The notes below the pieces were generated by a model that saw only the letters and a list, made by a program, of their open reading frames with translations, did not search any database and was not told the origin of the DNA. A stretch of DNA of 64,000 nt from Pseudobutyrivibrio xylanivorans DSM 14809 (GTDB lineage: Bacteria; Bacillota; Clostridia; Lachnospirales; Lachnospiraceae), in the NCBI RefSeq assembly GCF_900141825.1, contig NZ_FQYQ01000002.1:1-64000 (forward strand). The letters are read 5' to 3'. Position 1 is the first letter of the stretch. The number at the start of each line of letters is the position of its first letter. Below, one piece after another: positions 33,241 to 42,827 of the stretch. The translations under genes were made by a program, and so were the position numbers.

Positions 33241-36150
33241 ATGGCGAAATTTGAATTATTTAAAAATGGAAAAGCAGCACCAATCCTCTTGGAAGATAAT
33301 GGTGTATTTGGCTTAGAAAAAATGACTGGTATATTCGCTAAGGATATTAAGAGAGTCACTGGCGTTACGCCAAAGGTATTAAAGGAGCTTCCAAAGGATG
33401 AGTTTGTTATATATGTGGGAGTATGTGAGAGTAAGACTGTCTCAGAAAAGCTTGCAGGTTACATTGATCTTTCAAAGCTTAAAGGCAAAATGGAAGTTTA
33501 TGGAATTTATATCTTAGAGGATGTTATCAATCCTGGACAGAAGATTCTTGCAATCATTGGCAGTGACAAGAGAGGCGCCATCTATGGAATGTTTAGCATT
33601 TCAGAAAAAATGGGAGTTTCACCATGGTATTATTGGGCTGATGCAAAGGTAAAAAGACAAAGTCAGGTGGTTTTTGATGAGAGCATCTGCAGGGTGTCTA
33701 AGGAGCCATCAGTAAAATATAGAGGCTTTTTCATAAATGATGAGCAGCCATGCTTTGGCAATTGGGCAAGAGAAAAGTTCGGAAGCATCAGACCATGTCC
33801 AGAATTGTATGAGAAGATTTTTGAGCTTCTTCTTAGATTAAAGGGCAATTACCTATGGCCTGCTATGTGGCGCTCTGATTTTACATTAGATCACATCGAA
33901 AACGCTCAGCTTGCAAATGAGATGGGTGTAATAATGGGGGCATCTCACCATGAGCCATGCTGTCGTTCAGGACAGGAGTTTCAAACATTAAGAAGAGATA
34001 ATCCTCAGTACGGTACTGATTGGAGCTTCCTTTCAAATGCCGAGGGTATAACAGAATTTTGGAAGGATGGTCTTATTAGAAATAAGGACTTTGAGAATCT
34101 AATCACCATTGGTATGCGCGGAGAGAACGATTCATACCTTATGCCTGAGGATGCCACTCTTGAGGACAATATAAATGTTTTGAAAAAGGCAATCACAAAG
34201 CAGAAGGAGCTCATCGCCAAGTATGCTCCATCTGAGCATCCACAGCTTCTTGCAATTTACAAGGAGGTAGAGGATTACTACTTCGGTGATGAAAATACAA
34301 AGGGACTTAAAGATTGGGATGTCCTTGATAATGATATTATGATGCTTTGCGATGACAATTTCGCAAATGTTAGAACACTTCCTGATGAGGAGCTTAGAAA
34401 GAAGCCAGGCGGATTTGGAATGTATTATCACTTCGATTATTTTGGTGAGCCTGTTTCTTATCTTTGGATAAATTCATCTCCACTTACAAAGGTGTGGGAG
34501 CAGATGACTATGGCCTATGATTATGGCATCCGCTCAGCATGGATTGTTAATGTAGGAGATATTAAAAACCAGGAGCTTCCACTTAGCTATTTCATAGATT
34601 TAGCTTATGATTTCGATAAGTGGGGCACAAAAGCAATCAATAAAACAGATGAGTATACATTACAGTTTTTCAATAAACTTGGCTTTAAGGATGATGTGGG
34701 TGTACAGGCTGCAGAACTTGCTACAGAGTATACTAAGTGGAACGGTAGAAGAAGACCAGAGGCCCTTCATCATGACCACTATCATCCATGTCATGAAAAT
34801 GAAGCTCGCCATATATTAAATCGTATATACGAAGCAACTGAAAAATCAGAAGATTTGTATCAAAAGGTAAAAGGAACTGATTTGGAGGAATGCTTCTTCC
34901 AGGAGGTTTATTACCCAGTTAATGCAGTTGCTGAAATCAATAAAATGCAGATTTACAGTGGCTTAAATGAGCTATACGCTAAGCAGCATAAAACTAAGGC
35001 TAATGAATATGCAAAACTGATTACAGAATGTATTGAAAGAGAGCGCAGCCTTACTGATGAATTCCACACAAGAAATAATGGCAAATGGAATCATATGCAG
35101 TCTGTTTATCATATTGGATTTACTCATTGGAATGATGAGCAGTGTCAGCTTCCAATAAGCCACTATGTTAATCCAGTAAGGGATCCAAGATTGATTGTTA
35201 GTGTTGTTAATCAGACTGACTACACTTGGGCTCATCGTTGGACAAGACATGTACTAAAAATGCCACTATGCTTTGAATCAAATAAGCTTGGTGAATTTGA
35301 AGTGGCAAACGGTGGATTACGCGCCCTTGAATACCATATTGACTGGGAGGGTGATTGGATAGAGATAACAGATTTATCTACTGGAGAAACTCTTTCAAAG
35401 AATGAGGCTGGACGCACAGATGTTTCAAATAATTATAAGGTCAAGATATTAAAGGATAAGTGGGATCACAAGCCAAATGCTATGATTCGTATATACGTAG
35501 ATAATGGTGAAGTGGTAGCAGACGAGTCTGAGAATTGTACAAGTGTACCAGTAGTGGAGATTCAGGTAGAAGTATCTACACTGGATTTATCTGAAGTAAA
35601 GGAAAACTGCTTCTTAGAGGGAAATGGTGTTATATCTATAGAAGCCGCTCATTGTGCTTCAAATAAGAGTTCTAAGCTTGCAGAATATAAAGAGATAAAA
35701 GGCTTTGGTCGTACTCTTAGTGGTATGAAGGCTTATCCTCAAAATATTAGATTTGATAATACTGAGGATGCACCAGTACTTTCTTATAAGGTTTTTGCTG
35801 CCGAGGATGGTGAGTATACCTGCCAGATTTATGCTGCAGCATCAAATCCGGTAGTGTACCATGGAAAGCTTTCTATAGGTGTGGCTGCAAATGGAGCAGA
35901 CAGAATTGCTGTAAATACTATTCCAGATAAGGGCTTTGATCCATGGAAGTCAGCTAGTTGGAGAGTGGGGGTACTTGATAATATTCATGTTGGAGAGTGT
36001 AAGCTTGCCCTTAAGAAGGGATTAAATGAAATTTCACTTTCAGCAATAGACCCAGCAGTAGTAATAGAAAAGATTGTACTTTGGAATCCTAACACAGAGA
36101 TTCGTAAATCATATTTGGGGCCTAAAGAAAGCAAGAATTACATATTATAA
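33241..36150 (+). CDS. GH115 alpha-glucuronidase
   Basis: 969 residues from the ATG at 33241 (GGGAGAG 6 nt upstream; the promoter at 33183-33210 rules out the longer frame from 33199). It matches GH115 throughout: GAIYGMFSISEKMGVSPWYYWADA, VKYRGFFINDEQP, KGNYLWPAMW and MGASHHEPCCRSGQEF. GH115 enzymes remove (4-O-methyl)glucuronic acid from xylan, including internal residues. No signal peptide, implying cytoplasmic action on imported oligosaccharides. The last 250 residues are beta-rich accessory modules. It is followed by a terminator and a secreted GH10 xylanase: GH10 cuts the xylan outside and this enzyme strips side chains inside. Confidence 0.93.
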   Translation: MAKFELFKNGKAAPILLEDNGVFGLEKMTGIFAKDIKRVTGVTPKVLKELPKDEFVIYVGVCESKTVSEKLAGYIDLSKLKGKMEVYGIYILEDVINPGQKILAIIGSDKRGAIYGMFSISEKMGVSPWYYWADAKVKRQSQVVFDESICRVSKEPSVKYRGFFINDEQPCFGNWAREKFGSIRPCPELYEKIFELLLRLKGNYLWPAMWRSDFTLDHIENAQLANEMGVIMGASHHEPCCRSGQEFQTLRRDNPQYGTDWSFLSNAEGITEFWKDGLIRNKDFENLITIGMRGENDSYLMPEDATLEDNINVLKKAITKQKELIAKYAPSEHPQLLAIYKEVEDYYFGDENTKGLKDWDVLDNDIMMLCDDNFANVRTLPDEELRKKPGGFGMYYHFDYFGEPVSYLWINSSPLTKVWEQMTMAYDYGIRSAWIVNVGDIKNQELPLSYFIDLAYDFDKWGTKAINKTDEYTLQFFNKLGFKDDVGVQAAELATEYTKWNGRRRPEALHHDHYHPCHENEARHILNRIYEATEKSEDLYQKVKGTDLEECFFQEVYYPVNAVAEINKMQIYSGLNELYAKQHKTKANEYAKLITECIERERSLTDEFHTRNNGKWNHMQSVYHIGFTHWNDEQCQLPISHYVNPVRDPRLIVSVVNQTDYTWAHRWTRHVLKMPLCFESNKLGEFEVANGGLRALEYHIDWEGDWIEITDLSTGETLSKNEAGRTDVSNNYKVKILKDKWDHKPNAMIRIYVDNGEVVADESENCTSVPVVEIQVEVSTLDLSEVKENCFLEGNGVISIEAAHCASNKSSKLAEYKEIKGFGRTLSGMKAYPQNIRFDNTEDAPVLSYKVFAAEDGEYTCQIYAAASNPVVYHGKLSIGVAANGADRIAVNTIPDKGFDPWKSASWRVGVLDNIHVGECKLALKKGLNEISLSAIDPAVVIEKIVLWNPNTEIRKSYLGPKESKNYIL

Positions 36151-36201
36151 AACAAGAAAACACTATACATCAAGTAGAATAAAAGACGACATATATTTTG
36201 T

Positions 36202-36237
36202 GGGGGATAATCCTATAGATTATCCCCTCTTTTTTTA
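36202..36237 (+). terminator. Intrinsic terminator after GH115
   Basis: Stem GGGGATAATC/GATTATCCCC with a 5-nt loop and T7. Confidence 0.9.
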
Positions 36238-36262
36238 TGTTTCTCCCATGTATTATAAAATT

Positions 36263-36359
36263 ACCGGCCGGTGTATATATCAAGGGGGGACCCTTTAGGG
36301 GAGATGCCTTGATATCAAGAACTGCCCATTGCCGAAGGCAATTTTAAATGGCAGTTCTT
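36263..36359 (+). ncRNA. Candidate structured leader RNA of the xylanase gene
   Basis: Three paired elements follow each other between the GH115 terminator and the xylanase ribosome binding site: a palindrome ACCGGCCGGT (36263-36272); a stem ATATCAAGG (36277-36285) with CCTTGATAT (36307-36315) enclosing CCC-TTTA-GGG; and AAGAACTGCC (36317-36326) with GGCAGTTCTT (36350-36359) enclosing ATTGCC-GAA-GGCAAT. The internal loop GGGGGA...GGGGAGATG is purine rich. No T-run follows, so it is not a terminator; AAGGAG is about 15 nt downstream. It could stabilise the mRNA or be an unknown riboswitch. Confidence 0.45.
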
Positions 36360-36385
36360 CAATTATCAAAAAAAAAGGAGAATAT

Positions 36386-39300
36386 ATGGGAATGGTAAAA
36401 AGAAAACTTTACAGATTCTTGTCCCTCGTTGCAATCTCTGCAATGATGGCTACATCTGTAGTTCCACCATCTGTTCACGCGACAGAAGTGGATGATGCTA
36501 CCGTAGCTGTAGAAGGGGACACAGAATCAAAGGCAGAAGAAACAGCGGATTCTGATGACGTTGAAAAAGAAACAGAAGAAACAGTAGAATCTGACGAGGC
36601 AGACAAAGCTAAAGATGAGGACTCTGATGGGGTTAAGGAGGAGTCTGCAGAAGAAGCAGTTCCAGCTGAGGATGAAGAAGCTGAGGAAGAGTCAAACGAG
36701 GAATGTGAAATCACATATCCTATGATTGATTTTGATAGGGACTATAACAAAGGCGGTTCATGGGGAACTGACATTACTGTCAGTGGTGGCGCTTTTAAGA
36801 TTTCCTATAGTGGACAGTATGCTGAAAAGGTTTTAGGTTTACCAGAAGGTATTACAGGTAAGCAGGTTAAGTCAGTAAAGGTAAATATCAAGAAAGGTGA
36901 TGTTAATTACTTTTCTGTTAAGCTTCGCAACGAAGGCGAAGAGATTAAGCCAGCTTATGGTACAAATGTTATTGAAAATAGTGATAATCAGGATTTTGAT
37001 GGTATTGGTTTGATGACTACAGCTGATGGCGGCGCAAATTATACTATCACAAGCATTACACTTACTTTAAAAGGCTCAAAGGATGATTTTCCAACACCAT
37101 CTGAGGTGACAGAGGAAGAAGAGAAGACTGAAATCGAGTGGGATATTCCAGACTTAAAGGACTATGTTTCATCTGACAAGGGTCTTGGTAAGGATTCTTA
37201 CACAGGTGCAGCTATCATGCTTTCAGAAATCTCTGATAAGGCTCTTATGGACCTTGTAGAGAAGCATTTCAACGCAGTTACATTTGGCAATGAGTTCAAG
37301 CCAGATTCACTCTTTGGCTACAACAATGACAAGCCATATGATGGTCAGATTGTTGAGGAAACATGGACAGATGCTAAGGGTGTTAAGCACGAGAACATGA
37401 AGGTTCCAAAGATGGACTTCTCTCGTCCAGAAAAGATGCTTGAGTTATTAAAGGATTGGAATGATGAGCATCCTGAGGATCAGATTAAGGTAAGAGGTCA
37501 CGTTCTTACATGGCACTCACAGACACCAGAATGGTTCTTCAAGGAGAACTATGATCCTAATGGTGCATGGGTATCTCCAGAAGAGATGACTCTTCGTCAC
37601 GAGTGGTTCATTAAGAGTGTATTTGAGCATGTATTCTCATCAGAGTACAAGGATATGTTCTATGGATGGGATGTTGTAAATGAGGCATGCTCTGATGGCT
37701 CTGGCACATACAGAAGTGCGGATCCTAGCGAAAGATCAAACTGGGCTAGAATTTATGGTATTGGTAGCAAGGAAGATGCACCAGATTACATCCTTAATGC
37801 ATTTAGATTCGCAAACTACTATGCACACGAGATGGGCCAGGATAAGCTTGAGCTTTACTACAATGATTACAATGAGTGCTCAGGCAACAAGCCAGATGCA
37901 ATCGCTCAGTTACTTGAAAGCGTAAAGAGACACGAGAAGGATTCAGTTCTTCCTACAAGAATCTCAGGCTATGGTATGCAGGGACATCACAATATGCTTT
38001 CTGCAACAAAGCAGCAGATTATCGACTGTGGTATCAGATACGGTAAGATTGTTGGAAAGATTCAGGTTACAGAGCTTGACTTCAAGTGCAGCTCAGACTT
38101 TGGAGGTACAGACGCAGAGCTTTCTGCTGAGTACACAAAGGAAGCTTACAGATACAAGGATGTTTATGATGCATACAAGGAAATTGATGCACAGCCTGGT
38201 ATCGATGTAAACGGCTTTACAGTTTGGGGTGTAATCGATCCTAACTCATGGCTTCAGACAAGCAGCAGCGTTGGTGGTGGAGCTAACGGAAGACAGAAGC
38301 AGGTGCCACTTCTCTTCGACGGAGAGTACAAGGCTAAGCCAGCTTATTGGGCACTTGTAGATCCTACAAAGCTTGAGCCAGCAATCAATAGCCTTACAGT
38401 AGTTCAGGCTGTTGGCAGTGATCCATTTGCTCATGGTAAGAACATCTCTATCGATGGTACAGAGTACAGCTTTGTTCCAGTATGGGATGGTAAGAAGGTT
38501 TCTGTAAAGGTTAAGGCAGCTGGTGCTACATCTGCAAAGCTTTATGTTGATTTTGCTCAGGCTATGGCTGATGGCGCTGAGGTTCAGACAGCTGAGGCTG
38601 CATTTGATGAGAACGGTGAGTGCGTTCTTTCTATCGAAGGACCAACAGAGTTTACTACTTCTGCAAAATTTGCAATGGATGTAGTTGTAACAGATACTGA
38701 AGGTCAACACGCATACAACAACGTAAGACTTACACAGGATGAGGGCAGCAAGTACTTTGCAAAGGCACTTTGCAAGCCATACATGTCAGTTGCTAAGGGT
38801 ACACCAGTAGTTGATGGTGATGTTGATAAGGTTTGGGAGAATGTTGAGCCTGTTGAACTCACAATTACAGGTGGTACACATCCAAATGCAACAGCATCAG
38901 CTAAGGTTCTCTGGGATGAGAATAAGCTTTATGTTCTTATGAATGTAAAGGATGATGTTCTTGATGCCAGTGCAGAAGCTGTTCACGAGAAGGATTCTGT
39001 TGAGGTATTCATCGATGAGAACAATCATAAGTCAGACGCTTTTGAGGATGACGATAAGCAGTACAGAATTAACTACTTAGACGAGACAAGCTTCAATGGT
39101 ACTAAGTGCCTTGAGGAAAACTGTGAGCACGCTGTTACATTAACAGATGATGGCTACATGGTTGAGGCAGCTTTTGCTTGGACAGATATTACTCCAGAGG
39201 TAGGCACAGCTATCGGTTTTGATCTTCAGATTAATGATGGTGCAAACGGTGGCCGTGTTGGTACAAGAACATGGTATGATGAGACTGGTAACGGATGGAG

Positions 39301-40180
39301 CGCACCTAGAGTATACGGTGAGGTAACACTTGCTGATGCTGCAGCAGAGCCTGAGGAGCCAGTAGAAGAAGTTCCTACAATCGCACTTGTTGATGATGTA
39401 GTTTATACAGGCAAGGCTCTTAAGCCAGAGGTAGTTGTTGTAGTTGGTGACAAGACATTAGTTAAGGGCATCGATTACAAGGTTTCTTACAAGAATAATA
39501 AGAACGCAGCTACAAAGGTTAGCACAGGTATGGGAGAAGACTTTGATGAGTCACTTCCTACAGTAATCGTTAAGCTTAAGGGTGAGTACGAAGGTGAGCT
39601 TAAGGCTAACTTCACAATTTCAGCAGCTGATTTTGCTGGTGACAACTTTGAGTTTGAAGCACCAAAGAACTTAAAGGAAAAGAAGAAGGCTACTACACCT
39701 AACGTAACTGTTAAGTTCAACGGTAAGAAGGTTTCTAAGAACGATTACACTGTTACATACAAGCTTGGTGAAAATGGTAAGGAGATGAATAAGCTTCCAG
39801 CATTTGCATCAAATGGTGATGGACAGTACTACGCAGTTGTTAGAGCTACAAGTACTAACTTTACAGGTGAGAAGGTTGTTGCACTTGATGTAATTGCCGA
39901 TGCACAGGTACATATTCTTCGCGCATGGGTAAATGAGAGAAATGTTAAGTGGAATAAGAAGACAAATCGTGTTACTTTAGGCATGAAGTTTACAGTTAAC
40001 GCAAATGACGAGGCTTCTTACTTCGGCGTTAAGAAGGGAACAACTGTAACACTCAAGGACGGTAAGGATTACGAAGCACGTATGTTAGCATATTGCAAAT
40101 TCTTAGGAACTGGCATTTGCGAGGTTCGTGGTAAAGATCCATTCTTTGGCACAAGACTTGTTATCGTATTTACAAAATAA
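36386..40180 (+). CDS. Secreted multidomain GH10 endo-beta-1,4-xylanase
   Basis: 1264 residues from the ATG at 36386 (AAAGGAG 8 nt upstream). Signal peptide residues 1-31 (cut after SVHA). Then an about 80-residue Glu/Asp/Ser-rich acidic linker, a beta-rich module (about 112-240, perhaps a carbohydrate-binding module), and the GH10 barrel (about 255-660) with acid/base E433 in WDVVNEAC and nucleophile E563 in VTELDFK. After it comes a CBM9-like domain (CKPYMSVAKGTPVVDGDVDKVW onward) and C-terminal repeats starting DDVVYTGKALKPEV, a module common on Butyrivibrio-type surface enzymes. No LPXTG motif, so released or held non-covalently. It hydrolyses xylan backbone extracellularly. Confidence 0.93.
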   Translation: MGMVKRKLYRFLSLVAISAMMATSVVPPSVHATEVDDATVAVEGDTESKAEETADSDDVEKETEETVESDEADKAKDEDSDGVKEESAEEAVPAEDEEAEEESNEECEITYPMIDFDRDYNKGGSWGTDITVSGGAFKISYSGQYAEKVLGLPEGITGKQVKSVKVNIKKGDVNYFSVKLRNEGEEIKPAYGTNVIENSDNQDFDGIGLMTTADGGANYTITSITLTLKGSKDDFPTPSEVTEEEEKTEIEWDIPDLKDYVSSDKGLGKDSYTGAAIMLSEISDKALMDLVEKHFNAVTFGNEFKPDSLFGYNNDKPYDGQIVEETWTDAKGVKHENMKVPKMDFSRPEKMLELLKDWNDEHPEDQIKVRGHVLTWHSQTPEWFFKENYDPNGAWVSPEEMTLRHEWFIKSVFEHVFSSEYKDMFYGWDVVNEACSDGSGTYRSADPSERSNWARIYGIGSKEDAPDYILNAFRFANYYAHEMGQDKLELYYNDYNECSGNKPDAIAQLLESVKRHEKDSVLPTRISGYGMQGHHNMLSATKQQIIDCGIRYGKIVGKIQVTELDFKCSSDFGGTDAELSAEYTKEAYRYKDVYDAYKEIDAQPGIDVNGFTVWGVIDPNSWLQTSSSVGGGANGRQKQVPLLFDGEYKAKPAYWALVDPTKLEPAINSLTVVQAVGSDPFAHGKNISIDGTEYSFVPVWDGKKVSVKVKAAGATSAKLYVDFAQAMADGAEVQTAEAAFDENGECVLSIEGPTEFTTSAKFAMDVVVTDTEGQHAYNNVRLTQDEGSKYFAKALCKPYMSVAKGTPVVDGDVDKVWENVEPVELTITGGTHPNATASAKVLWDENKLYVLMNVKDDVLDASAEAVHEKDSVEVFIDENNHKSDAFEDDDKQYRINYLDETSFNGTKCLEENCEHAVTLTDDGYMVEAAFAWTDITPEVGTAIGFDLQINDGANGGRVGTRTWYDETGNGWSAPRVYGEVTLADAAAEPEEPVEEVPTIALVDDVVYTGKALKPEVVVVVGDKTLVKGIDYKVSYKNNKNAATKVSTGMGEDFDESLPTVIVKLKGEYEGELKANFTISAADFAGDNFEFEAPKNLKEKKKATTPNVTVKFNGKKVSKNDYTVTYKLGENGKEMNKLPAFASNGDGQYYAVVRATSTNFTGEKVVALDVIADAQVHILRAWVNERNVKWNKKTNRVTLGMKFTVNANDEASYFGVKKGTTVTLKDGKDYEARMLAYCKFLGTGICEVRGKDPFFGTRLVIVFTK

Positions 40181-40202
40181 TAAAGTTTTCCCAGATACTC
40201 AG

Positions 40203-40231
40203 GGGTCCTATGGAGACATAGGGCCCTTTTG
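40203..40231 (+). terminator. Intrinsic terminator after the xylanase gene
   Basis: Stem GGGTCCTATG/CATAGGGCCC (one G-U) with a GAGA loop, followed by TTTTGTTG. Confidence 0.8.
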
Positions 40232-40362
40232 TTGTATAAGGGATTAAGATTATTACTTGGAGGGACAAGGAATAATTCGTAAATACGTATAAATAGAATC
40301 TACCCTTTTTATTAAAATTGGATATAATTGTCTTATAGACATTTTTTTAAGGAGGGTAATTA

Positions 40363-42039
40363 ATGAAAAAGCGAAATGGTTTAAAGAGGGTTGTTACATT
40401 TGTCCTCGCAGCTGCCATGGTGGTTACCATGGGATTTACTCCAACTAAGGCATATGCTTATGAAGCACAGTATAAGATTATGCCACAGATTGCCAAGGAT
40501 TTATCTGGCAAGACACTTATCATTCACTCAAACGATGTTCACGGTGCAATGGATAAGTACTCACAGCTTGCAGCTCTTAGAAATGAGCTTAAGGCAAGAG
40601 GCGCTGATGTTATTCTTACAGATGCAGGTGATTTCAGCCAGGGAACACCTTACGTTAGTTCAACAAAGGGTATGTATGCCATCAACATGATGAATGCTAT
40701 GGGATACGATGTTGTAACACTTGGAAATCACGAATTTGATTATGGTTATGATCAGCTTAAGTACAACCTTTCAAATGCTAAGTTCAAGGTAGTTTGCGCA
40801 GACGTAGTAGATGCTAAGGGAAAGAATCTTTTTGATGCAAATACTGTTTTCACAACACCTTCTGGATTAAAGATTGGTTTCTTTGGTCTTGAGACACCAG
40901 AGACACAGACAAAGGTTAATCCTGCAACAATCAAGGGTGTTAAGTTCCTTTCAAAGAGCGATATTTACACATGCGCTCAGTCACAGGTAGAGGCTCTTAA
41001 GGCTCAGGGCGTTGATCTTGTAGTATGCCTTAGCCACCTTGGTGTTGATGAGGAGTCAGCGCCTGATGGACACAGAAGTGTTGATATGCTTGCTAACACA
41101 ACAGGTATTGATTTAGTAATCGATGGTCATTCACACACACTTATGTCTCTCAAGGATGCAGATCCTAACGAGCCAGGTGATGAGCCAGTTCAGTCTACTG
41201 GAACAAAGCTTGAGACAGCTGGTGTAGTAGTTATCGATAATGCATCTAAGAAGATTGAAGATATGTATCTTGTAAAGCTTGATGATGGAATCATCCAGGA
41301 TACATTTATCGCAGCAGTAGACAAGACAATCGAGGATGCAGTAGATGCTGAGTATGGTGTTGAGCTTGCAAAGTCTGAGATTGATCTTAACGGAAAGAAG
41401 GCTCCTGGTGTTCGTACAGAGGAGACTAATCTTGGTGATTTGATTGCTGACGGTCTTAAGTGGAGTGTTACAAAGGAGAAGGGCGCCCTTACAGTTCCAG
41501 AGGATCATATTGTTGCTATCACAAATGGTGGTGGTATCCGTGCTTCTATAGGTGCAGGTTCTGTAACAAAGAAGGATATCAATACAGTTCTTCCATTTGG
41601 AAATACAGTAGCAGTTGTTTATGTAAAGGGTTCTGTTCTTTTAGAGGCTCTTGAGGCCAGCACATACTGTACACCAGATGCAATCGGTGGCTTCCCACAG
41701 GTATCAGGAATTAAGTTTACAGTAAACACAGCTGTTCCATTTGCACAGGGTGAGGCTTATCCAGAGTCTACATACTATAAGCCAGCTTCTATTAACAGAG
41801 TTACAATCGACAGCATCAATGGTAAGCCATTCAAGGCGGATGACACATATGCAGTTGTAACAAATAACTTCGTTGCTGCAGGTGGTGACACATACTACGC
41901 ATTTGGTAGCGCTACAAACCAGTTTGATACAGGTATCGTAATGGACGAGGCTGTTATGGATTATGTTAATACTCAGCTTGGCGGAAAGATTACTGCTAAA
42001 GATTACGGCACTGTAAAGGGAAATATTATCCTTAAATAA
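40363..42039 (+). CDS. Secreted 5'-nucleotidase/2',3'-cyclic phosphodiesterase
   Basis: 558 residues. The signal peptide ends at KAYA (residue 32). The N-terminal metallophosphoesterase has SNDVHGAMDKYSQL, DAGDFSQGTPY, LGNHEFDYGYDQL, CLSHLGVDEES and DGHSHT (two-metal site); the C-terminal 5'-nucleotidase substrate domain has NLGDLIADGLKW and NGGGIRASIGAG. It releases phosphate and nucleosides from external nucleotides. No sorting signal, so it is soluble or loosely held. GGAGGG precedes the ATG; monocistronic with its own terminator. Confidence 0.95.
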   Translation: MKKRNGLKRVVTFVLAAAMVVTMGFTPTKAYAYEAQYKIMPQIAKDLSGKTLIIHSNDVHGAMDKYSQLAALRNELKARGADVILTDAGDFSQGTPYVSSTKGMYAINMMNAMGYDVVTLGNHEFDYGYDQLKYNLSNAKFKVVCADVVDAKGKNLFDANTVFTTPSGLKIGFFGLETPETQTKVNPATIKGVKFLSKSDIYTCAQSQVEALKAQGVDLVVCLSHLGVDEESAPDGHRSVDMLANTTGIDLVIDGHSHTLMSLKDADPNEPGDEPVQSTGTKLETAGVVVIDNASKKIEDMYLVKLDDGIIQDTFIAAVDKTIEDAVDAEYGVELAKSEIDLNGKKAPGVRTEETNLGDLIADGLKWSVTKEKGALTVPEDHIVAITNGGGIRASIGAGSVTKKDINTVLPFGNTVAVVYVKGSVLLEALEASTYCTPDAIGGFPQVSGIKFTVNTAVPFAQGEAYPESTYYKPASINRVTIDSINGKPFKADDTYAVVTNNFVAAGGDTYYAFGSATNQFDTGIVMDEAVMDYVNTQLGGKITAKDYGTVKGNIILK

Positions 42040-42054
42040 TAGTTAATTACCAAA

Positions 42055-42099
42055 AAAAGCTGTGAGCACAAAAAAGTATTCACAGCTTTTTTTATTTTT
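42055..42099 (+). terminator. Intrinsic terminator after the nucleotidase gene
   Basis: Stem AAAAGCTGTGA/TCACAGCTTTT, 14-nt loop, T7. Confidence 0.9.
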
Positions 42100-42144
42100 G
42101 TTATTGCATTTAGCATATAAGACACTTATAATACAAAAAAACAA

Positions 42145-42243
42145 ATGCAGAGTAGACTGTAAAGCGTTAAGTGCCAGGTGAACAGGGAGTTGTCATTTGG
42201 ACGAAGGTTTTATCCGCGGTTTTATGGTCGCATCCCGCTGCTA
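42145..42243 (+). ncRNA. Tetrahydrofolate (THF) riboswitch
   Basis: The aptamer begins with GCAGAGTAGA (closing stem GCAG 42147-42150 with CTGC 42238-42241), contains GCGTTAAGTGCC at 42164-42175, and ends with GCGGTTTTATGGTCGCATCC at 42216-42235. These three blocks are the conserved core of the folT-type THF riboswitch as I know it. It sits directly upstream of a FolT-type transporter and folC, the expected targets. Binding of reduced folate should shut the operon down. Confidence 0.88.
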
Positions 42244-42260
42244 CATATGAGAAGTGCATT

Positions 42261-42309
42261 ATGCACCTCCTAGTGTAGACAAAAGGAACTGCAAAGGAGG
42301 TGCATTTTT
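42261..42309 (+). promoter_or_regulatory. Riboswitch expression platform: terminator that also hides the ribosome binding site
   Basis: ATGCACCTCC (42261-42270) pairs perfectly with GGAGGTGCAT (42295-42304), which contains the folT ribosome binding site and runs into T6. The same hairpin can therefore act as terminator and as ribosome-site blocker. A competing hairpin is possible because GTGCAT at 42254-42259 is also complementary to ATGCAC at 42261-42266. Confidence 0.75.
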
Positions 42310-42310
42310 T

Positions 42311-42826
42311 ATGAAGAAACTTATGGACACAAAGACACTTACTGTTGCAGCCATGCTTACAGCTATTGGAATCGTACTTGGATTTTTCAAGCTTCCAATC
42401 AATCAGCTAATTGAGATTAGATTTGGCTCATTACCAATCAGCATGGCAGGAATGCTATTTGGCCCAGGTGTAGCAGGAGTCGTAGGGGCTCTTGTTGATA
42501 TTGGTGGATACTTGGTGAAACCAACTGGCCCATTCTTTCCTGGCTTCACTCTTAGCGGTATTGTAGGCGGTATCATCTTTGGATTGATGCTTCATGGCAA
42601 GAAGATTACATTCCTTAGAGTGCTTATGACACAAATCGTATATACGGTAATTGTCGGAGTAATCATGAACAGCTACTGGTTAAGTCTATTATATTTGCAG
42701 GGAGGTTATGTTGCAGCTATAGTATCAAGACTTCCAAAGGAATTAATTATGATTCCTGTTTACACTATTTTATTCTATAGTGTGCTTAAAGCTTTCGACA
42801 AAGTAAAAGTAGGAGCTATGGCTTAA
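42311..42826 (+). CDS. folT: Folate ECF transporter substrate-binding component FolT
   Basis: 171 residues from the ATG at 42311, just after AAAGGAGGTGCATTTTTT; the longer frame from 42254 would cross the riboswitch hairpin. Six membrane helices with phrases typical of ECF S-components (MLTAIGIVLGFFKLPI, LPISMAGMLFGPGVAGVVGALVDIGGYLVKPTGPF). It would bind folate outside and work with a shared energising module (EcfA-A'-T) encoded elsewhere. It is preceded by a THF riboswitch and is 1 nt from folC. Confidence 0.9.
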   Translation: MKKLMDTKTLTVAAMLTAIGIVLGFFKLPINQLIEIRFGSLPISMAGMLFGPGVAGVVGALVDIGGYLVKPTGPFFPGFTLSGIVGGIIFGLMLHGKKITFLRVLMTQIVYTVIVGVIMNSYWLSLLYLQGGYVAAIVSRLPKELIMIPVYTILFYSVLKAFDKVKVGAMA

Positions 42827-42827
42827 A

